Made by a program: the position numbers and the translations under genes. Below are positions 11,981 through 25,893 of a DNA stretch of 64,000 nt, one piece after another. The stretch's first letter is position 1, and every line of letters begins with the position of its first letter. The notes beneath the pieces are model-generated. The model made no database searches, was not told the DNA's origin, and worked only from the letters and a program-made list of their open reading frames with translations. The stretch is from Hyperoodon ampullatus. Its lineage: Eukaryota; Chordata; Mammalia; Artiodactyla; Ziphiidae. The stretch is from the NCBI GenBank assembly GCA_949752795.1, contig CATKHW010000422.1, forward strand, positions 3,348,001-3,412,000. Reading direction: 5' to 3'.

Positions 11981-13716
11981 CTTGGCCAAAAAGGGCGTAT
12001 GCGTTTTCTCCTGAATATATTCAGGAGAAAACGCATACGCCCTTTTTGGCCAAGCAAGCAAGTGGGCAATGCAAATCTGCACTACAAAGAAGTATCACTT
12101 CCCACCGGTCAAAAGGGACATCCACAAAATATGTAAAAACCAGAAAGGCAAGACAGGCCCTGGAGAACAGGGAGCCTTGTTATGCTGATGGGCGGGATGT
12201 AAATTGCCAACTGCCTCTCTGGAGGAGTACATTGTGTTCCCTAAAACAAGTAAAGAACAGAGCTACAGAGCCAAGGGCACTTCCAGTCTAGGGAATATAC
12301 CTTGGGAAAACTGAAAATCAATAAGACAGAGCCACCCCAAAATTTAGGGCTGCACTGCTTACAAGGACCTCAACTGGGGTACACCTTAAATATCCCAGGA
12401 AATATAAAAATGGTTCAAAAAATTGTGGTACTTACGTACGATGGAATATCCCTCAGCCATGAAATCAATGTCATAAGACCAGTAGCAGCAAAATGGGTGG
12501 TTTCAGGTACGATGATTCTAAGTGAAATAAGTCACACAGAAAAAGAAACTTATCATAAGATATCACTTATGAAGATCCTGTAAACATGGCTACACTTGAA
12601 CTGAGTTAGGAAAGAGAACAGTGTCTCACATTTAGAAAACACTCTTATGCCTGCTTAAGGGGGAAGGAGAGGTGGGGTGATGCATAAAACCAGAGTTTGA
12701 TATAAGCACAGGTACCGTTCCAAAAACCAACTATGGCATAGACAAGACCTACACCTTCCTCAGTGAAAGGGACTCAAAACCCCATATTTCCCGCAGAGGA
12801 ATATATCTGACTAGTAAGAATCTTAAAACCTATGTATTGATATGTCTCCGTAAGGGAATCAAGTGTGTCTAGACTGGCATAAACATGGCAGTGAGAATCA
12901 GCTCAAACCCATTATAAAAAGGAATTTCAAAAACAAAACAAAAACCTGGGAAATTCTTTACAATTCCTTCAGGGTCTCTGATGAAACCTGGAATGACACT
13001 ATCTACAATGACAGCTGGTTGTGGCATAAGCAGGGACACTTGGGACGAGACGATTGGTGAGATTGGGTGAGCAAATGCAGACCCTTTAAAGCACAAATGC
13101 CTGGCACCCACTCCATGGGTCCCAACTCTCCAGGTTGAAGGGAATATTACTACAGCTATAACATGTACGGGAAACCTAGAGAACAGACACACTGTGAATA
13201 CGAAAGGTTTCTAAAAGTCAACGAATAATCCCTCTCCTGGGGCTCAGGTTTGACTTTCCATCTGCTTTACTATCAACTTCCCAACTTGGAGAGACAGACC
13301 CTTTAACCTCCTGGTTCGCACAGGTTGCCAATTTGGCAGAGGATGAAAGGGAAGAGGGAGAACCAATGAGAGAGTAGCAGTTAGGCATTTGGACGGGCAC
13401 ATATCACTGTAATTTCCCGGCAAGAAGAAGAATTAACCAAAGTCTCAGCCCCCCACCGGGAACCAGTATAGGTCCTGAACCTAAATTTTGGACTTGCGGT
13501 CAGCTCACCAAAAACGAGTTGAAAATGGAGCTCAGGGGCACAGCAATTCACAAACTGGCCGAGTAATAAAGGAGAACTATCGTCCAAAAATCTGTTGAGG
13601 GAAGGCAACGAGGTGCACTTGAAAGCGAGGCAGAATAGCAGAAAACAGATTTCAAGAGGTACGTTGGAATCGCCTTTAAAGCACAGGAAGAGGGGCACAA
13701 CTTCGACAATGATGCA
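11981..13716 (+). repeat. Satellite monomer 7 (type b)
   Basis: Perfect palindrome 11981-12054. Copy of monomer 5 at 3474 bp (two monomers) with a few changes, for example 'ctggttgtggc' near 13016 for 'ctggatgtggc'. Confidence 0.95.
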
Positions 13717-15455
13717 CTTGGCCAAAAAGGGCATATGCGTTTTCTCCTGAATATATTCAGGAGAAAACGCATATGCCGTTTTTGGCCAAGCAAGCAAGCG
13801 GGCAATGCAAATCTGCACAACAAAGAAGTATCACTTCCCACCGGTCAAAAGGGACATCCACAAAATGTGTGAAAACCAGAAAGGCAAGACAAGCCCTGGA
13901 GAACAGGGAGCCTTGTTATGCTGATGGGCGGGATGTAAATTGCCAACTGCCTCTCTGTAGGAGTGCATTGTGTTCCCTAAAACAAGTAAACAGCAGAGCT
14001 ACAGAGCCAAGGGCACTTCCAGTCTAGGGAATATACCTTGGGAAAACTGAAAATCAATAAGACAGAGCCACCCCAAAATTTAGGGTTGCACTGCTTACAA
14101 GGACCTCAACTTGGGTACACCTTAAATATCCCAGGAAATATAAAAATGGTTCAAAAAATTGTGGTACTTACGTACGATGGAATATCCCTCAGCCATGAAA
14201 TCAATGTCATAAGACCAGTAGCAGCAAAATGGGTGGATTCAGGTATGATGATTCTAAGTGAAATAAGTCACAGAGAAAAAGAAACTTATCATAAGATATC
14301 ACTTATGAAGATCCTGTACACATGGCTACACTTGAACTGAGTTAGGAAAGAGAACAGTGTCTCACATTTAGAAAACACTCTTATGCCTGCTTAAGGGGGA
14401 AGGAGAGGTGGGGTGATGCATAAAACCAGAGTTTGATATAAGCACAGGTACCGTTCCAAAAACCAACTATGGAATAGACAAGACCTACACCTTCCTCAGT
14501 GAAAGGGACTCAAAACTCCATATTTCCCACAGAGGAATATATCTGACTAGTAAGAATCTTAAAACCTATGTATTGATATGTCTCCGTAAGGCAATCAAGT
14601 GTGTCTAGACTGGCATAAACATGGCAGCGAGAATCAGCTCAAACCCACTATAAAAAGGAATTTCAAAAACAAAACAAAAAAACTAGGAAATTCTTTACAA
14701 TTCCTTCAGGGTCTCTGATGAATCCTGGAATGACCCTATCTACAACGACAGCTGGATGTGGCATAAGGCTGGACACTTGGGACTGAGAGGATTGGTGAGA
14801 TTGGGTGAGCAAATGCAGACCCTTTAAAGCAATAATGCATGGCACCCATTCCAAGGGTCCCAACTCTCCAGGTTGAAGGGAATATTACTACAGTTATAAC
14901 ACGTACGGGAAACTTAGAGAACGGACACACTGTGAATACGAAAGGTTTCTAAAACTCAACGAATAGTCCCTCTCCTGGTGCTCCGGTTTGACTTTCCAAC
15001 TGCTTTACTATCAACCTCCCAACTTGGAGAGACAGCCCCTTTAACCTCCTGGTTCGCACAGGTTGCCAATTTGGCAGAAGATGAAAGGGAAGTGGGAGAA
15101 CCAATGAGAGAGTAGCTGTTAGGCATTTGGACGGGCACATATCACTGTAATTTCCCGGCAGGAAGACGAATTAACCAAAGTCTCAGCCACCCACCGGGAA
15201 CCAGTATAGGTCCTGAACCAAAATTTTGGACTTGCGGTCAGCTCACCAAAAACGAGTTGAATAATGGAGCTCAGGGGCACAGCAATTCACAAACTGGCCG
15301 AGTAATAAAGGACAACTATCGTCCAAAAATCTGTTGAGGGAAGGCAACGAGGCGGACCTGAAAGCGAGACAGAATAGCAGGAAACAGATTTCAAGAGGTA
15401 CGTTGGAATCGCCTTTAAAGCACCGGAAGAGGGGCACAACTTCGACAATGATGCA
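13717..15455 (+). repeat. Satellite monomer 8 (type c)
   Basis: Palindrome 13717-13790 is type c with the paired change in both arms. Closest to monomer 14 at 10438 bp and to monomer 2 at 10424 bp. Confidence 0.95.
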
Positions 15456-15529
15456 CTTGGCCAAAATGGGCGTATGCGTTTTCTCCTGAATATATTCAGG
15501 AGAAAACGCATACGCCCTTTTTGGCCAAG
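15456..15529. mobile_element. Type-e palindrome, one mismatch
   Basis: A to T at the eleventh left-arm base is the only mismatch. Also at 25894-25967. Confidence 0.8.
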
Positions 15530-17191
15530 CAAGCAAGCGGGCAATGCAAATCTGCACTACAAAATGTATCACTTCCCACCAGTCAAAAGGGACATCCACA
15601 AAATGAGTAAAAACCAGAAAGGCAAGACTGGCCCTGGAGAACAAGGAGCATTGTTATGCTGATGGGCCGTATGTAAACTGCCAACTGCCTCTCTGGAGGA
15701 GTGCATTGTGTTCCCTAAAACAAGTAAAGAACAGAGCTACAGAGCCAAGGGCACTTCCAGTCTAGGGAATATACCTAGGGAAAACTGAAAATCAATAAGA
15801 CAGAGCCACCCCAAAATTTAGGGCTGCACTGCTTACAAGGACCTCAACTTGTGTACACCTTAAATATCCCAGGAAATATAAAAATGGTTCAAAAAATTGT
15901 GGTACTTACGTACTATGGAATAACCCTCAGCCATGAAATCAATGTCATAAGACCAGTAGCAGCAAAATGGGTGGATTCAGGTACGATGATTCTAAGTGAA
16001 ATAAGTCACACAGAAAAAGAAACTTATCATAAGATATCACTTATGAAGATCCTGTAAACATGGCTACACTTGAACTGAGTTAGGAAAGAGAACAGTGTCT
16101 CACATTTAGAAAACACTCTTATGCCTGCTTAAGGGGGAAGGAGAGGTGGGGTGATGCATAAAACCAGAGTTTGATATAAGCACATGTACCGTTCCAAAAA
16201 CCAACTATGGAATAGACAAGACCTACACCTTCCTCAGTGAAAGGGAATCAAAACCCCATATTTCCCACAGAGGAATATATCAGAGTAGTAAAAATCTTAA
16301 AACCTATGTATTGATATGTCTCCGTAAGGGAATCAAGTGTGTCTAGACTGGCATAAACATGGGAGCGAGGATCAGCTCAAACCCACTATAAAAAGGAATT
16401 TCAAAAACAAAACAAAAAACTGGGAAATTCTTTACAATTCCTTCAGGGTCTCTGATGAAACCTGGAATGACCCTATCTACAACGACAGCTGGATGTGGCA
16501 TAAGGCTGGACATTTGGGACTGAGAGGATTGGTGAGATTGGGTGAGCAAACGCAGACCCTTTAAAGCACAAATGCCTGGCACCCATTCCATGGGTCCCAA
16601 CTCTCCAGGTTGAAGGGAATATTACTACACCTATAACATGTACGGGAAACCTAGAGAACGGAGACACTGTGAATACGAAAGGTTTCTAAAACTCAACGAA
16701 GAATCCCTCTCCTTGTGCTCCGGTTTGGCTTTCCATCTGCTTTACTATCAACCTCCCAACTTGTAGAGACCGCCCCTTTAAACTCCTGGTTAGCACAGGT
16801 TTCCAATTTGGCAGAGGATGAAAGGGAAGAGGGAGAACCAATGAGAGAGTAGCTGTTAGGCATTTGGACGGGAACATATCACTCTAACTTCCCAGCAGGA
16901 CTAAGAATTAACCAAAGTCTCAGCACCCCACCTGGAACCAGCATAGGTCCTGAACCAAAATTTTGGACTTGCGGTCAGCTCACAAAAACGAGTTGAAAAA
17001 TGGAGCTCAGGGGCACAGCAATTCACAAACTTGCAGAGTAATAAAGGACAACTATCGTCCAAAAATCTTTTAAGGGAAGGCAACGAGGCGGACTTGAAAG
17101 CGAGGCAGAATAGCAGGAAACAGATTTCAAGAGGTACGTTGGAATCGCCTTTAAAGCACAGGAAGAGGGGCACAACTTCGCCAATGATGCA
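15456..17191 (+). repeat. Satellite monomer 9 (type e)
   Basis: Palindrome 15456-15529 has one mismatch ('aaaatggg' in the left arm, 36 of 37 pairs). Marked by 'atacctaggg' and 'gtactatggaataacc' in the L1 part. Copy of monomer 15 at 10438 bp. Confidence 0.95.
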
Positions 17192-17265
17192 CTTGGCCAA
17201 AAAGGGCGTATGTGTTTTCTCCTGAATATATTCAGGAGAAAACGCATACGCCCTTTTTGGCCAAG
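17192..17265. mobile_element. Type-f palindrome, one mismatch
   Basis: C to T in the left arm (gtatgtg), unmatched on the right, though a G-T wobble would still pair in RNA. Also at 18934-19007, 27632-27705, 29372-29445 and 31113-31186. Confidence 0.8.
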
Positions 17266-18933
17266 CAAGCAAGCGGGCAATGCAAATCTGCACTACAAAG
17301 AAGTATCACTTCCCACCGGTCAAAAGGGACATGCACAAGATGTGTAAAAACCAGAAAGGCAAGACAGGCCCTGGAGAACAGGGAGCCTTGTTATGCTGAT
17401 GCAAGGGATGTAAATTGCCAGCTGCCTCTCTGGAGGAGTGCATTGTGTTCCCTAAAACAAGTAAAGAACAGAGCTACAGAGCCAAGGGCACTTCCAGTCT
17501 AGGGAATATACCTTGGGAAAACTGAAAATCAATAAGACAGAGGCACCCCAAAATTTAGGGCTGCACTGCTTACAAGAACCTCCACTTGGGTACACTTTAA
17601 ATGACCCAGGAAATATAAAAATGGTTCAAAAAATTGCGGTACTTACTTAAGTTGGAATATACCTCAGCCGTGAAATCAATGTCATAAGACCAGTAGCAGC
17701 AAAATGCGTGGATTCAGGTACGATGATTCTAAGTGAAATAAGTCACACAGAAAAAGAAACTTATCATAAGATATCACTTATGAAGATCCTGTAAACATGG
17801 CTACACTTGAACTGAGTTAGAAAAGAGAACAGAGTCTCACATTTAGAAAACACTCTTATGCCTGCTTAAGGGGGAAGGAGAGGTGGGGTGATGCATAAAA
17901 CCAGAGTTTGATATAAGCACAGGTACCGTTCCAAAAACCAACTATGGAATAGAAAATACATACACCTTCCTCAGTGAAAGGGACTGAAAACCCCATATTT
18001 CCTGCAGAGGAATATATCTGACTAGTAAGAATCTTAAAACCTATGTATTGATATGTCTCCTTAAGGGAATCAAGTGTGTCTACACTGGCATAAACATGGC
18101 AGCGAGAATCAGCTCAAACCCACTATAAAAGGGAATTTCTCAAAGAAACAAAAAAAAAAAAACAGGGAAATACTTTAGAGTTCCTTCAGGATATCTGATG
18201 AAACCTGGAATGACCCTATCTACAGCGACAGCTGGGTGTGGCATAATGCTGGACACTTGGGACTGAGAGGATTGGTGAGATTGGGTGAGGAAACGCAGAC
18301 CCTTTAAAGCACAAATGCCTGGCACCCATTCCATGGGTCCCAACTCTCCAGGTTGAAGGGAATATTACTACAGCTATAACATGTACGGGAAACCTAGAGA
18401 ACGGAGACACTGTGAATACGAGAGGTTTCTAAAACTCAACGAAGAGTCCCTCTCCTGGTGCTCCGGTTTGGCTTTCCATCTGCTTTACTATCAACCTCCC
18501 AACTTGGAGAGACAGCCCCTTTAAACTCCTGGTTAGCACAGGTTTCCAATTTGGCAGAGGATGAAAGGGAAGAGGGAGAACCTAAGAGAGTAGCTGTTAG
18601 GCATTTGGACGGGAACATATCATTCTAACTTCCCAGCAGGACTAAGAATTAACCAAAGTCTCAGCACCCCACCGGGAACCAGCATAGGTCCTGAACCAAA
18701 ATTTTGGACTTGCGGTCAGCTCACAAAAAACGAGTTGAAAAATGGAGCTCAGGGGCACAGCAATTCACAAACTTGCAGAGTAATAAAGGACAACTATCGT
18801 CCAAAAATCTGTTAAGGGAAGGCAACGAGGCGGACTTGAAAGCGAGGCAGAATAGCAGGAAACAGATTTCAAGAGGTACGTTGGAATCGCCTTTAAAGCA
18901 CAGGAAGAGGGGCACAACTTCGCCAATGATGCA
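17192..18933 (+). repeat. Satellite monomer 10 (type f)
   Basis: Palindrome 17192-17265 has one mismatch ('gtatgtg' in the left arm). Type f is marked by 'acttacttaagttgg', 'agaaaatacatac' and a pure A run after 'caaagaaac', which here is 13 long. Copy of monomer 16 at 10438-10440 bp. Confidence 0.95.
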
Positions 18934-20680
18934 CTTGGCCAAAAAGGGCGTATGTGTTTTCTCCTGAATATATTCAGGAGAAAACGCATACGCCCTTTTT
19001 GGCCAAGCAAGCAAGCGGGCAATGCAAATCTGCACTACAAAGAAGTATCACTTCCCACCGGTCAAAAGGGACATCCACAAGATGTGTAAAAACCAGAAAG
19101 GCAAGACAGGCCCTGGAGAACAGGGAGCCTTGTTATGCTGATGCGAGGGATGTAAATTGCCAGCTGCCTCTCTGTAGGAGTGCATTGTGTTCCCTAAAAC
19201 AAGTAAAGAACAGAGCTACAGAGCCAAGGGCACTTCCAGTCTAGGGAATATACCTTGGGAAAACTGAAAATCAATACGACAGAGCCACCCCAAAATTTAG
19301 GGCTGCACTGCTTACAAGAACCTCCACTTGGGTACACTTTAAATGACCCAGGAAATATAAAAATGGTTCAAAAAATTGCGGTACTTACTTAAGTTGGAAT
19401 ATACCTCAGCCATGAAATCAATGTCATAAGACCAGTAGCAGCAAAATGCGTGGATTCAGGTACGATGATTCTAAGTGAAATAAGTCACACAGAAAAAGAA
19501 ACTTATCATAAGATATCACTTATGAAGATCCTGTAAACATGGCTACACTTGAACTGAGTTAGAAAAGAGAACAGAGTCTCACATTTAGAAAACACTCTTA
19601 TGCCTGCTTAAGGGGGAAGGAGAGGTGGGGTGATGCATAAAACCAGAGTTTGATATAAGCACAGGTACCGTTCCAAAAACCAACTATGGAATAGAAAATA
19701 CATACACCTTCCTCAGTGAAAGGGACTGAAAACCCCATATTTCCTGCAGAGGAATATATCTGACTAGTAAGAATCTTAAAACCTATGTATTGATATGTCT
19801 CCGTAAGGGAATCAAGTGTGTCTAGACTGGCATAAACATGGCAGTGAGAATCAGCTCAAACCCAGTATAAAAGGGAATTTCTCAAAGAAACAAAAAAAAA
19901 AAAAAACAGGGAAATACTTTAGAGTTCCTTCAGGATATCTGATGAAACCTGGAATGACCCTATCTACAGCGACAGCTGGGTGTGGCATAAGGCTGGACAC
20001 TTGGGACTGAGAGGATCGGTTAGATTAGGTGAGCAAATGCAGACCATTTAAAGCAATAATTCATGGCACCCATTCCTTGGGTCCCAACTCTCCAGGATGA
20101 AGGGAATATTACCACAGCTATAACATGTACGGGAAACCTAGAGAACAGACACACTGTGAATACGAAAGGTCTCTAAAACTCAAAGAATAGTCCCTCTCCT
20201 GGTGCTCCGGTTTCACTTTCCATCTGCTTAACTATCAATCTCCCAAATTGGAGAGACAGCCCCTTTAACCTCCTGGCTCGTACATGTTGCCAATTTGGCA
20301 GAGGATGAAAGGGAAGAGGGAGAACCAATGAGAGAGTAGCTGTTAGGCATCTGGACGGGAACATATCACTCTAACTTCCCGGCAGGAAGAAGAATTAACC
20401 AAAGTCTCAGCCCCCCACCGGGAACCAGCATAGATCCTGAACCAAAATTTTGGACTTGAGCTCAGCTCACAAAAAAACGAGTTGAAAAATGGAGCTCAGG
20501 GGCACAGCAATTCACAAACTGGCAGAGTAGTAAAGGAAAACTATTGTCCAAAAATCTGTTGAGGGAAGGCAACGAGGTGGACTTGAAAGCTAGGCAGAAT
20601 AGCAAGAAACAGATTTCAAGAGGTACGTTGGAATCGCCTTTAAAGCACAGGTACATGGGCACAACTTCGACAATGATGCA
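18934..20680 (+). repeat. Satellite monomer 11 (f start, g end)
   Basis: Palindrome 18934-19007 is type f. The A run is 15 long. The second half carries g variants ('gaggatcggttagattagg', 'ggctcgtacatg') shared only with monomer 18, 12178 bp downstream. That match stops near 20640, where the copy takes on type-d sequence leading into the next palindrome. Confidence 0.93.
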
Positions 20681-22418
20681 CTTGGCCAAAATGGGCGTAT
20701 GCGTTTTCTCCTGAAAATATTCAGGAGAAAACGCATACGCCCTTTTTGGCCAAGCAAGCAAGCGGGCAATGCAAATCTGCACTACAAAAAGTATCACTTC
20801 CCACCGGTCAAAAGGGACATCCACAAAATGAGTAAAAACCAGAAAGGCAAGACCGGCCCTGGAGAACAAGGAGCATTGTTATGCTGATGGGCGGGATGTA
20901 AACTGCCAACTGCCTCTCTGGAGGAGTGCATTGTGTTCCCTAAAACAAGTAAAGAACAGAGCTACAGAGCCAAGGGAACTTCCAGTCTAGGGAATATACC
21001 TTGGGAAAACTGAAAATCAATACGACAGAGCCACCCCAAAATTTAGGGCTGCACTGCTTACAAGGACCTCAACTTGGGTTCACCTTAAATATCCCAGGAA
21101 ATATAAATATGGTTCAAAAAATTGTCGTACTTACGTACGATGGAATATCCCTCAGCCATGAAATCAATGTCATAAGACCAGTAGCAGCAAAATGGGTGGA
21201 TTCAGGTACGATGATTCTAAGTGAAATAAGTCACACAGAAAAAGAAACTTATCATAAGATATCACTTATGAAGATCCTGTAAACATGGCTACACTTGAAC
21301 TGAGTTAGGAAAGAGAACAGTGTCTCACATTTAGAAAACACTCTTATGCCTGCTTAAGGGGGAAGGAGAGGTGGGGTGATGCATAAAACCAGAGTTTGAT
21401 ATAAGCACAGGTACCGTTCCAAAAACCAACTATGGAATAGACAAGACCTACACCTTCCTCAGTGAAAGGGACTCAAAACCCCATATTTCCCGCAGAGGAA
21501 TATATCTGACTAGTAAGAATCTTAAAACCTATGTATTGATATGTCTCCATAAGGGAATCAAGTGTGTCTAGACTGGCATAAACATGGCAGCGAGGATCAG
21601 GTCAAACCCACTATAAAAAGGAATTTCAAAAACAAAACAAAAAAACTGGGAAATTCTTCACAATTCCTTCAGGGTCTCTGATGAAACCTGGAATGACCCT
21701 ATCTACAACGACAGCTGGATGTGGCATAAGGCTGGACAATTGGGACTGAGAGGATTGGTGAGATTGGGTGAGCAAATGCAGACCCTTTAAAGCACAAATG
21801 CCTGGCACCCATTCCATGGGTCCCAACTCTCCAGGTTGAAGGGAATATTACTACAGCTGTAACATGTACGGGAAACCTAGAGAACGGACACACTGTGAAT
21901 ACGAAAGGTTTCTAAAACTCAACGAATACTCCCCCTCCTGGTGCTACGGTTTGGCTTTCCATCTGCTTTACTATCAACCTCCCAAATTGGAGAGACAGCC
22001 CCTTTAACCTCCTGGTAAGCACAGGTTGTCAATTTGGCAGAGGATGAAATGGAAGATGGAGAACCAATGAGAGAGTAGCTGTTAGGCATTTGGACGGGCA
22101 CATATCACTCTAATTTCCCGGCAGGAAGAAGAATTAACCAAAGTCTCAACCCCCCACCGGGAACCAGCATAGGTCCTGAACGAAAATTTTGGACTTGCGG
22201 TCAGCTCACCAAAAACGAGTTGAAAAATGGAGCTCAGGGGCACAGCAATTCACAAACTGGCCGAGTAATAAAGGACAACTATCATCCAAAAATCAGTTGA
22301 GGGAAGGCAACGAGGCGGACTTGAAAGCGAGGCAGAATAGCAGGAAACAGATTTCAAGAGGTACGTTGGAATCGCCTTTAAAGCACAGGAAGAGGGGCAC
22401 AACTTCGACAATGATGCA
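20681..22418 (+). repeat. Satellite monomer 12 (type d)
   Basis: Palindrome 20681-20754 has the type-d centre and left-arm mismatch. The unit copies monomer 3 at 15649 bp, including the rare 'gtacatgggc' just upstream. Confidence 0.95.
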
Positions 22419-24154
22419 CTTGGCCAAAAAGGGCATATGCGTTTTCTCCTGAATATATTCAGGAGAAAACGCATACACCCTATTTGGCCAAGCAAGCAAG
22501 CGGGCAATGCTAATCTGCATTACAAAGACGTATCACTTCCCACCGGTCCAAAGGGACATCCACAAATGTGTAAAAACCAGAAAGCGCAGACAGGCCCTGG
22601 AGAACAGGGAGCCTTGTTATGCTGATGGGCGGGATGTACATTGCCAACTGCCTCTCTGGAGGAGTGCATTGTGTTCCTTAAAACAAGTAAACAACAGATC
22701 TACAGAGCCATGGGCACTTCCAGTCTAGGGAATATACCTTGGGAAAACTGAAAATCAATAACACAGAGCCACCCCAAAATTTAGGGCTGCACTGCTTACA
22801 AGGACCTCAACTTGTGTACACCTTAAATATCCCAGGAAATATAAAAATGGTTCAAAAAATTGTGGTACTTACGTACATTGGAATATCCCTCAGCCATGAA
22901 ATCAATGTCATAAGACCGGTAGCAGCAAAATGGGTGGATTCACGTACGATGATTCTAAGTGAAATAAGTCACACAGAAAAAGAAACTTATCATAAGATAT
23001 CATTTATGAAGATCCTGTAAACATGGCTACACTTGAACTGAGTTAGGAAAGAGAACAGTGTCTCACATTTAGAAAACACTCTTATGCCTGCTTAAGGGGG
23101 AAGGAGAGGTGGGGTGATGCATAAAACCAGAGTTTGATATAAGCACAGGTACCATTCCAAAAACCAACTATGGAATAGACAAGACCTAAACCTTCCTCAG
23201 TGAAAGGGACTCAAAACACCATATTTCCCGCAGAGGAATATATCTGACTAGTAAGAATCTTAAAACCTATGTATTGATATGTCTCCATAAGGGAATCAAG
23301 TGTGTCTAGACTGGCATAAACATGGCAGCGAGGATCAGGTCAAACCCACTATAAAATGGAATTTCAAAAACAAAACAAAAAAATTGGGAAATTCTTCACA
23401 ATTCCTTCAGGGTCTCTGATGAAACCTGGAATGACCCTATCTACAACGACAGCTGGATGTGACATAAGGCTGGACACTTGGGACTGAGACGATTGGTGAG
23501 ATTGGGTGAGCAAATGCAGACCCTTTAAAGCAATAATGCATGGCACCCATTCCATGGGTCCCAACTCTCCAGGTTGAAGGGAATATTACTACAGCTATAA
23601 CATGTACGGGAAACATAGAGAACGGACACACTGTGAATACGAAAGGTTTCTAAAACTCAACGAATAGTCCCTCTCCTGGTGCTCCGGTTTGACTTTACAC
23701 CTGCTTTACTATCATCCTCCCAACTTGGAGGACAGCCCCTTTAACCTCCTGGTTCGCACAGGTTGCCAATTTGGCAGAGGATGAAAGGGAAGAGGGAGAA
23801 CCAATGAGAGAGTAGCTGTTAGGCATTTGAACGGGCACATATCACTGTAATTTCCGGGCAGGAAGAAGAATTAACCAAAGTCTCAGCCCCCACCGGGAAC
23901 CAGCATAGTTCCTGAACCAAAATTTCGGACTTGCGGTCACCTCACCAAAAACGAGTTGAAAAATGGAGCTCAGGGGCACAGCAATTCACAAACTGGCCGA
24001 GTAATAAAGGACAACTATCGTCCAAAAATCTGTTGAGGGAAGGCAACGAGGTGCACTTGAAAGCGAGGCAGAATAGCAGAAAACAGATTTCAAGAGGTAC
24101 GTTGGAATCGCCTTTAAAGCACAGGAAGAGGGGCACAACTTCGACAATGATGCA
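22419..24154 (+). repeat. Satellite monomer 13 (type a, c at its end)
   Basis: Palindrome 22419-22492 has a type-a right arm but a 'gcatatg' left arm as in type c, so it pairs less well (34 of 37). The unit follows type a until 24011-24050, where it switches to type c ('gaggtgcactt', 'agcagaaaacag') some 105-143 bases before the next palindrome. Confidence 0.93.
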
Positions 24155-25893
24155 CTTGGCCAAAAAGGGCATATGCGTTTTCTCCTGAATATATTCAGGA
24201 GAAAACGCATATGCCGTTTTTGGCCAAGCAAGCAAGGGGGCAATGCAAATCTGCACTACAAAGAAGTATCACTTCCCACCGGTCAAAAGGGACATCCACA
24301 AAATGTGTGAAAACCAGAAAGGCAAGACAGGCCCTGGAGAACAGGGAGCCTTGTTATGCTGATGGGCGGGATGTAAATTGCCAACTGCCTCTCTGTAGGA
24401 GTGCATTGTGTTCCCTAAAACAAGTAAACAGCAGAGCTACAGAGCCAAGGGCACTTCCAGTCTAGGGAATATACCTTGGGAAAACTGAAAATCAATAAGA
24501 CAGAGCCACCCCAAAATTTAGGGTTGCACTGCTTACAAGGACCTCAACTTGGGTACACCTTAAATATCCAAGGAAATATAAAAATGGTTCAAAAAATTGT
24601 GGTACTTACGTACGATGGAATATCCCTCAGCCATGAAATCAATGTCATAAGACCAGTAGCAGCAAAATGGGTGGATTCAGGTATGATGATTCTAAGTGAA
24701 ATAAGTCACAGAGAAAAAGAAACTTATCATAAGATATCACTTATGAAGATCCTGTACACATGGCTACACTTGAACTGAGTTAGGAAAGAGAACAGTGTCT
24801 CACATTTAGAAAACACTCTTATGCCTGCTTAAGGGGGAAGGAGAGGTGGGGTGATGCATAAAACCAGAGTTTGATATAAGCACAGGTACCGTTCCAAAAA
24901 CCAACTATGGAATAGACAAGACCTACACCTTCCTCAGTGAAAGGGACTCAAAACTCCATATTTCCCACAGAGGAATATATCTGACTAGTAAGAATCTTAA
25001 AACCTATGTATTGATATGTCTCCGTAAGGCAATCAAGTGTGTCTAGACTGGCATAAACATGGCAGCGAGAATCAGCTCAAACCCACTATAAAAAGGAATT
25101 TCAAAAACAAAACAAAAAAACTAGGAAATTCTTTACAATTCCTTCAGGGTCTCTGATGAATCCTGGAATGACCCTATCTACAACGACAGCTGGATGTGGC
25201 ATAAGGCTGGACACTTGGGACTGAGAGGATTGGTGAGATTGGGTGAGCAAATGCAGACCCTTTAAAGCAATAATGCATGGCACCCATTCCAAGGGTCCCA
25301 ACTCTCCAGGTTGAAGGGAATATTACTACAGTTATAACACGTACGGGAAACCTAGAGAACGGACACACTGTGAATACGAAAGGTTTCTAAAACTCAACGA
25401 ATAGTCCCTCTCCTGGTGCTCCGGTTTGACTTTCCAACTGCTTTACTATCAACCTCCCAACTTGGAGAGACAGCCCCTTTAACCTCCTGGTTCGCACAGG
25501 TTGCCAATTTGGCAGAAGATGAAAGGGAAGTGGGAGAACCAATGAGAGAGTAGCTGTTAGGCATTTGGACGGGCACATATCACTGTAATTTCCCGGCAGG
25601 AAGACGAATTAACCAAAGACTCAGCCACCCACCGGGAACCAGTATAGGTCCTGAACCAAAATTTTGGACTTGCGGTCAGCTCACCAAAAACGAGTTGAAT
25701 AATGGAGCTCAGGGGCACAGCAATTCACAAACTGGCCGAGTAATAAAGGACAACTATCGTCCAAAAATCTGTTGAGGGAAGGCAACGAGGCGGACCTGAA
25801 AGCGAGACAGAATAGCAGGAAACAGATTTCAAGAGGTACGTTGGAATCGCCTTTAAAGCACCGGAAGAGGGGCACAACTTCGACAATGAGGCA
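24155..25893 (+). repeat. Satellite monomer 14 (type c)
   Basis: Palindrome 24155-24228 is type c with paired arm changes. It begins the long stretch (about 24.05-30.1 kb) that repeats 13.6-19.7 kb at 10438 bp. Confidence 0.95.
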
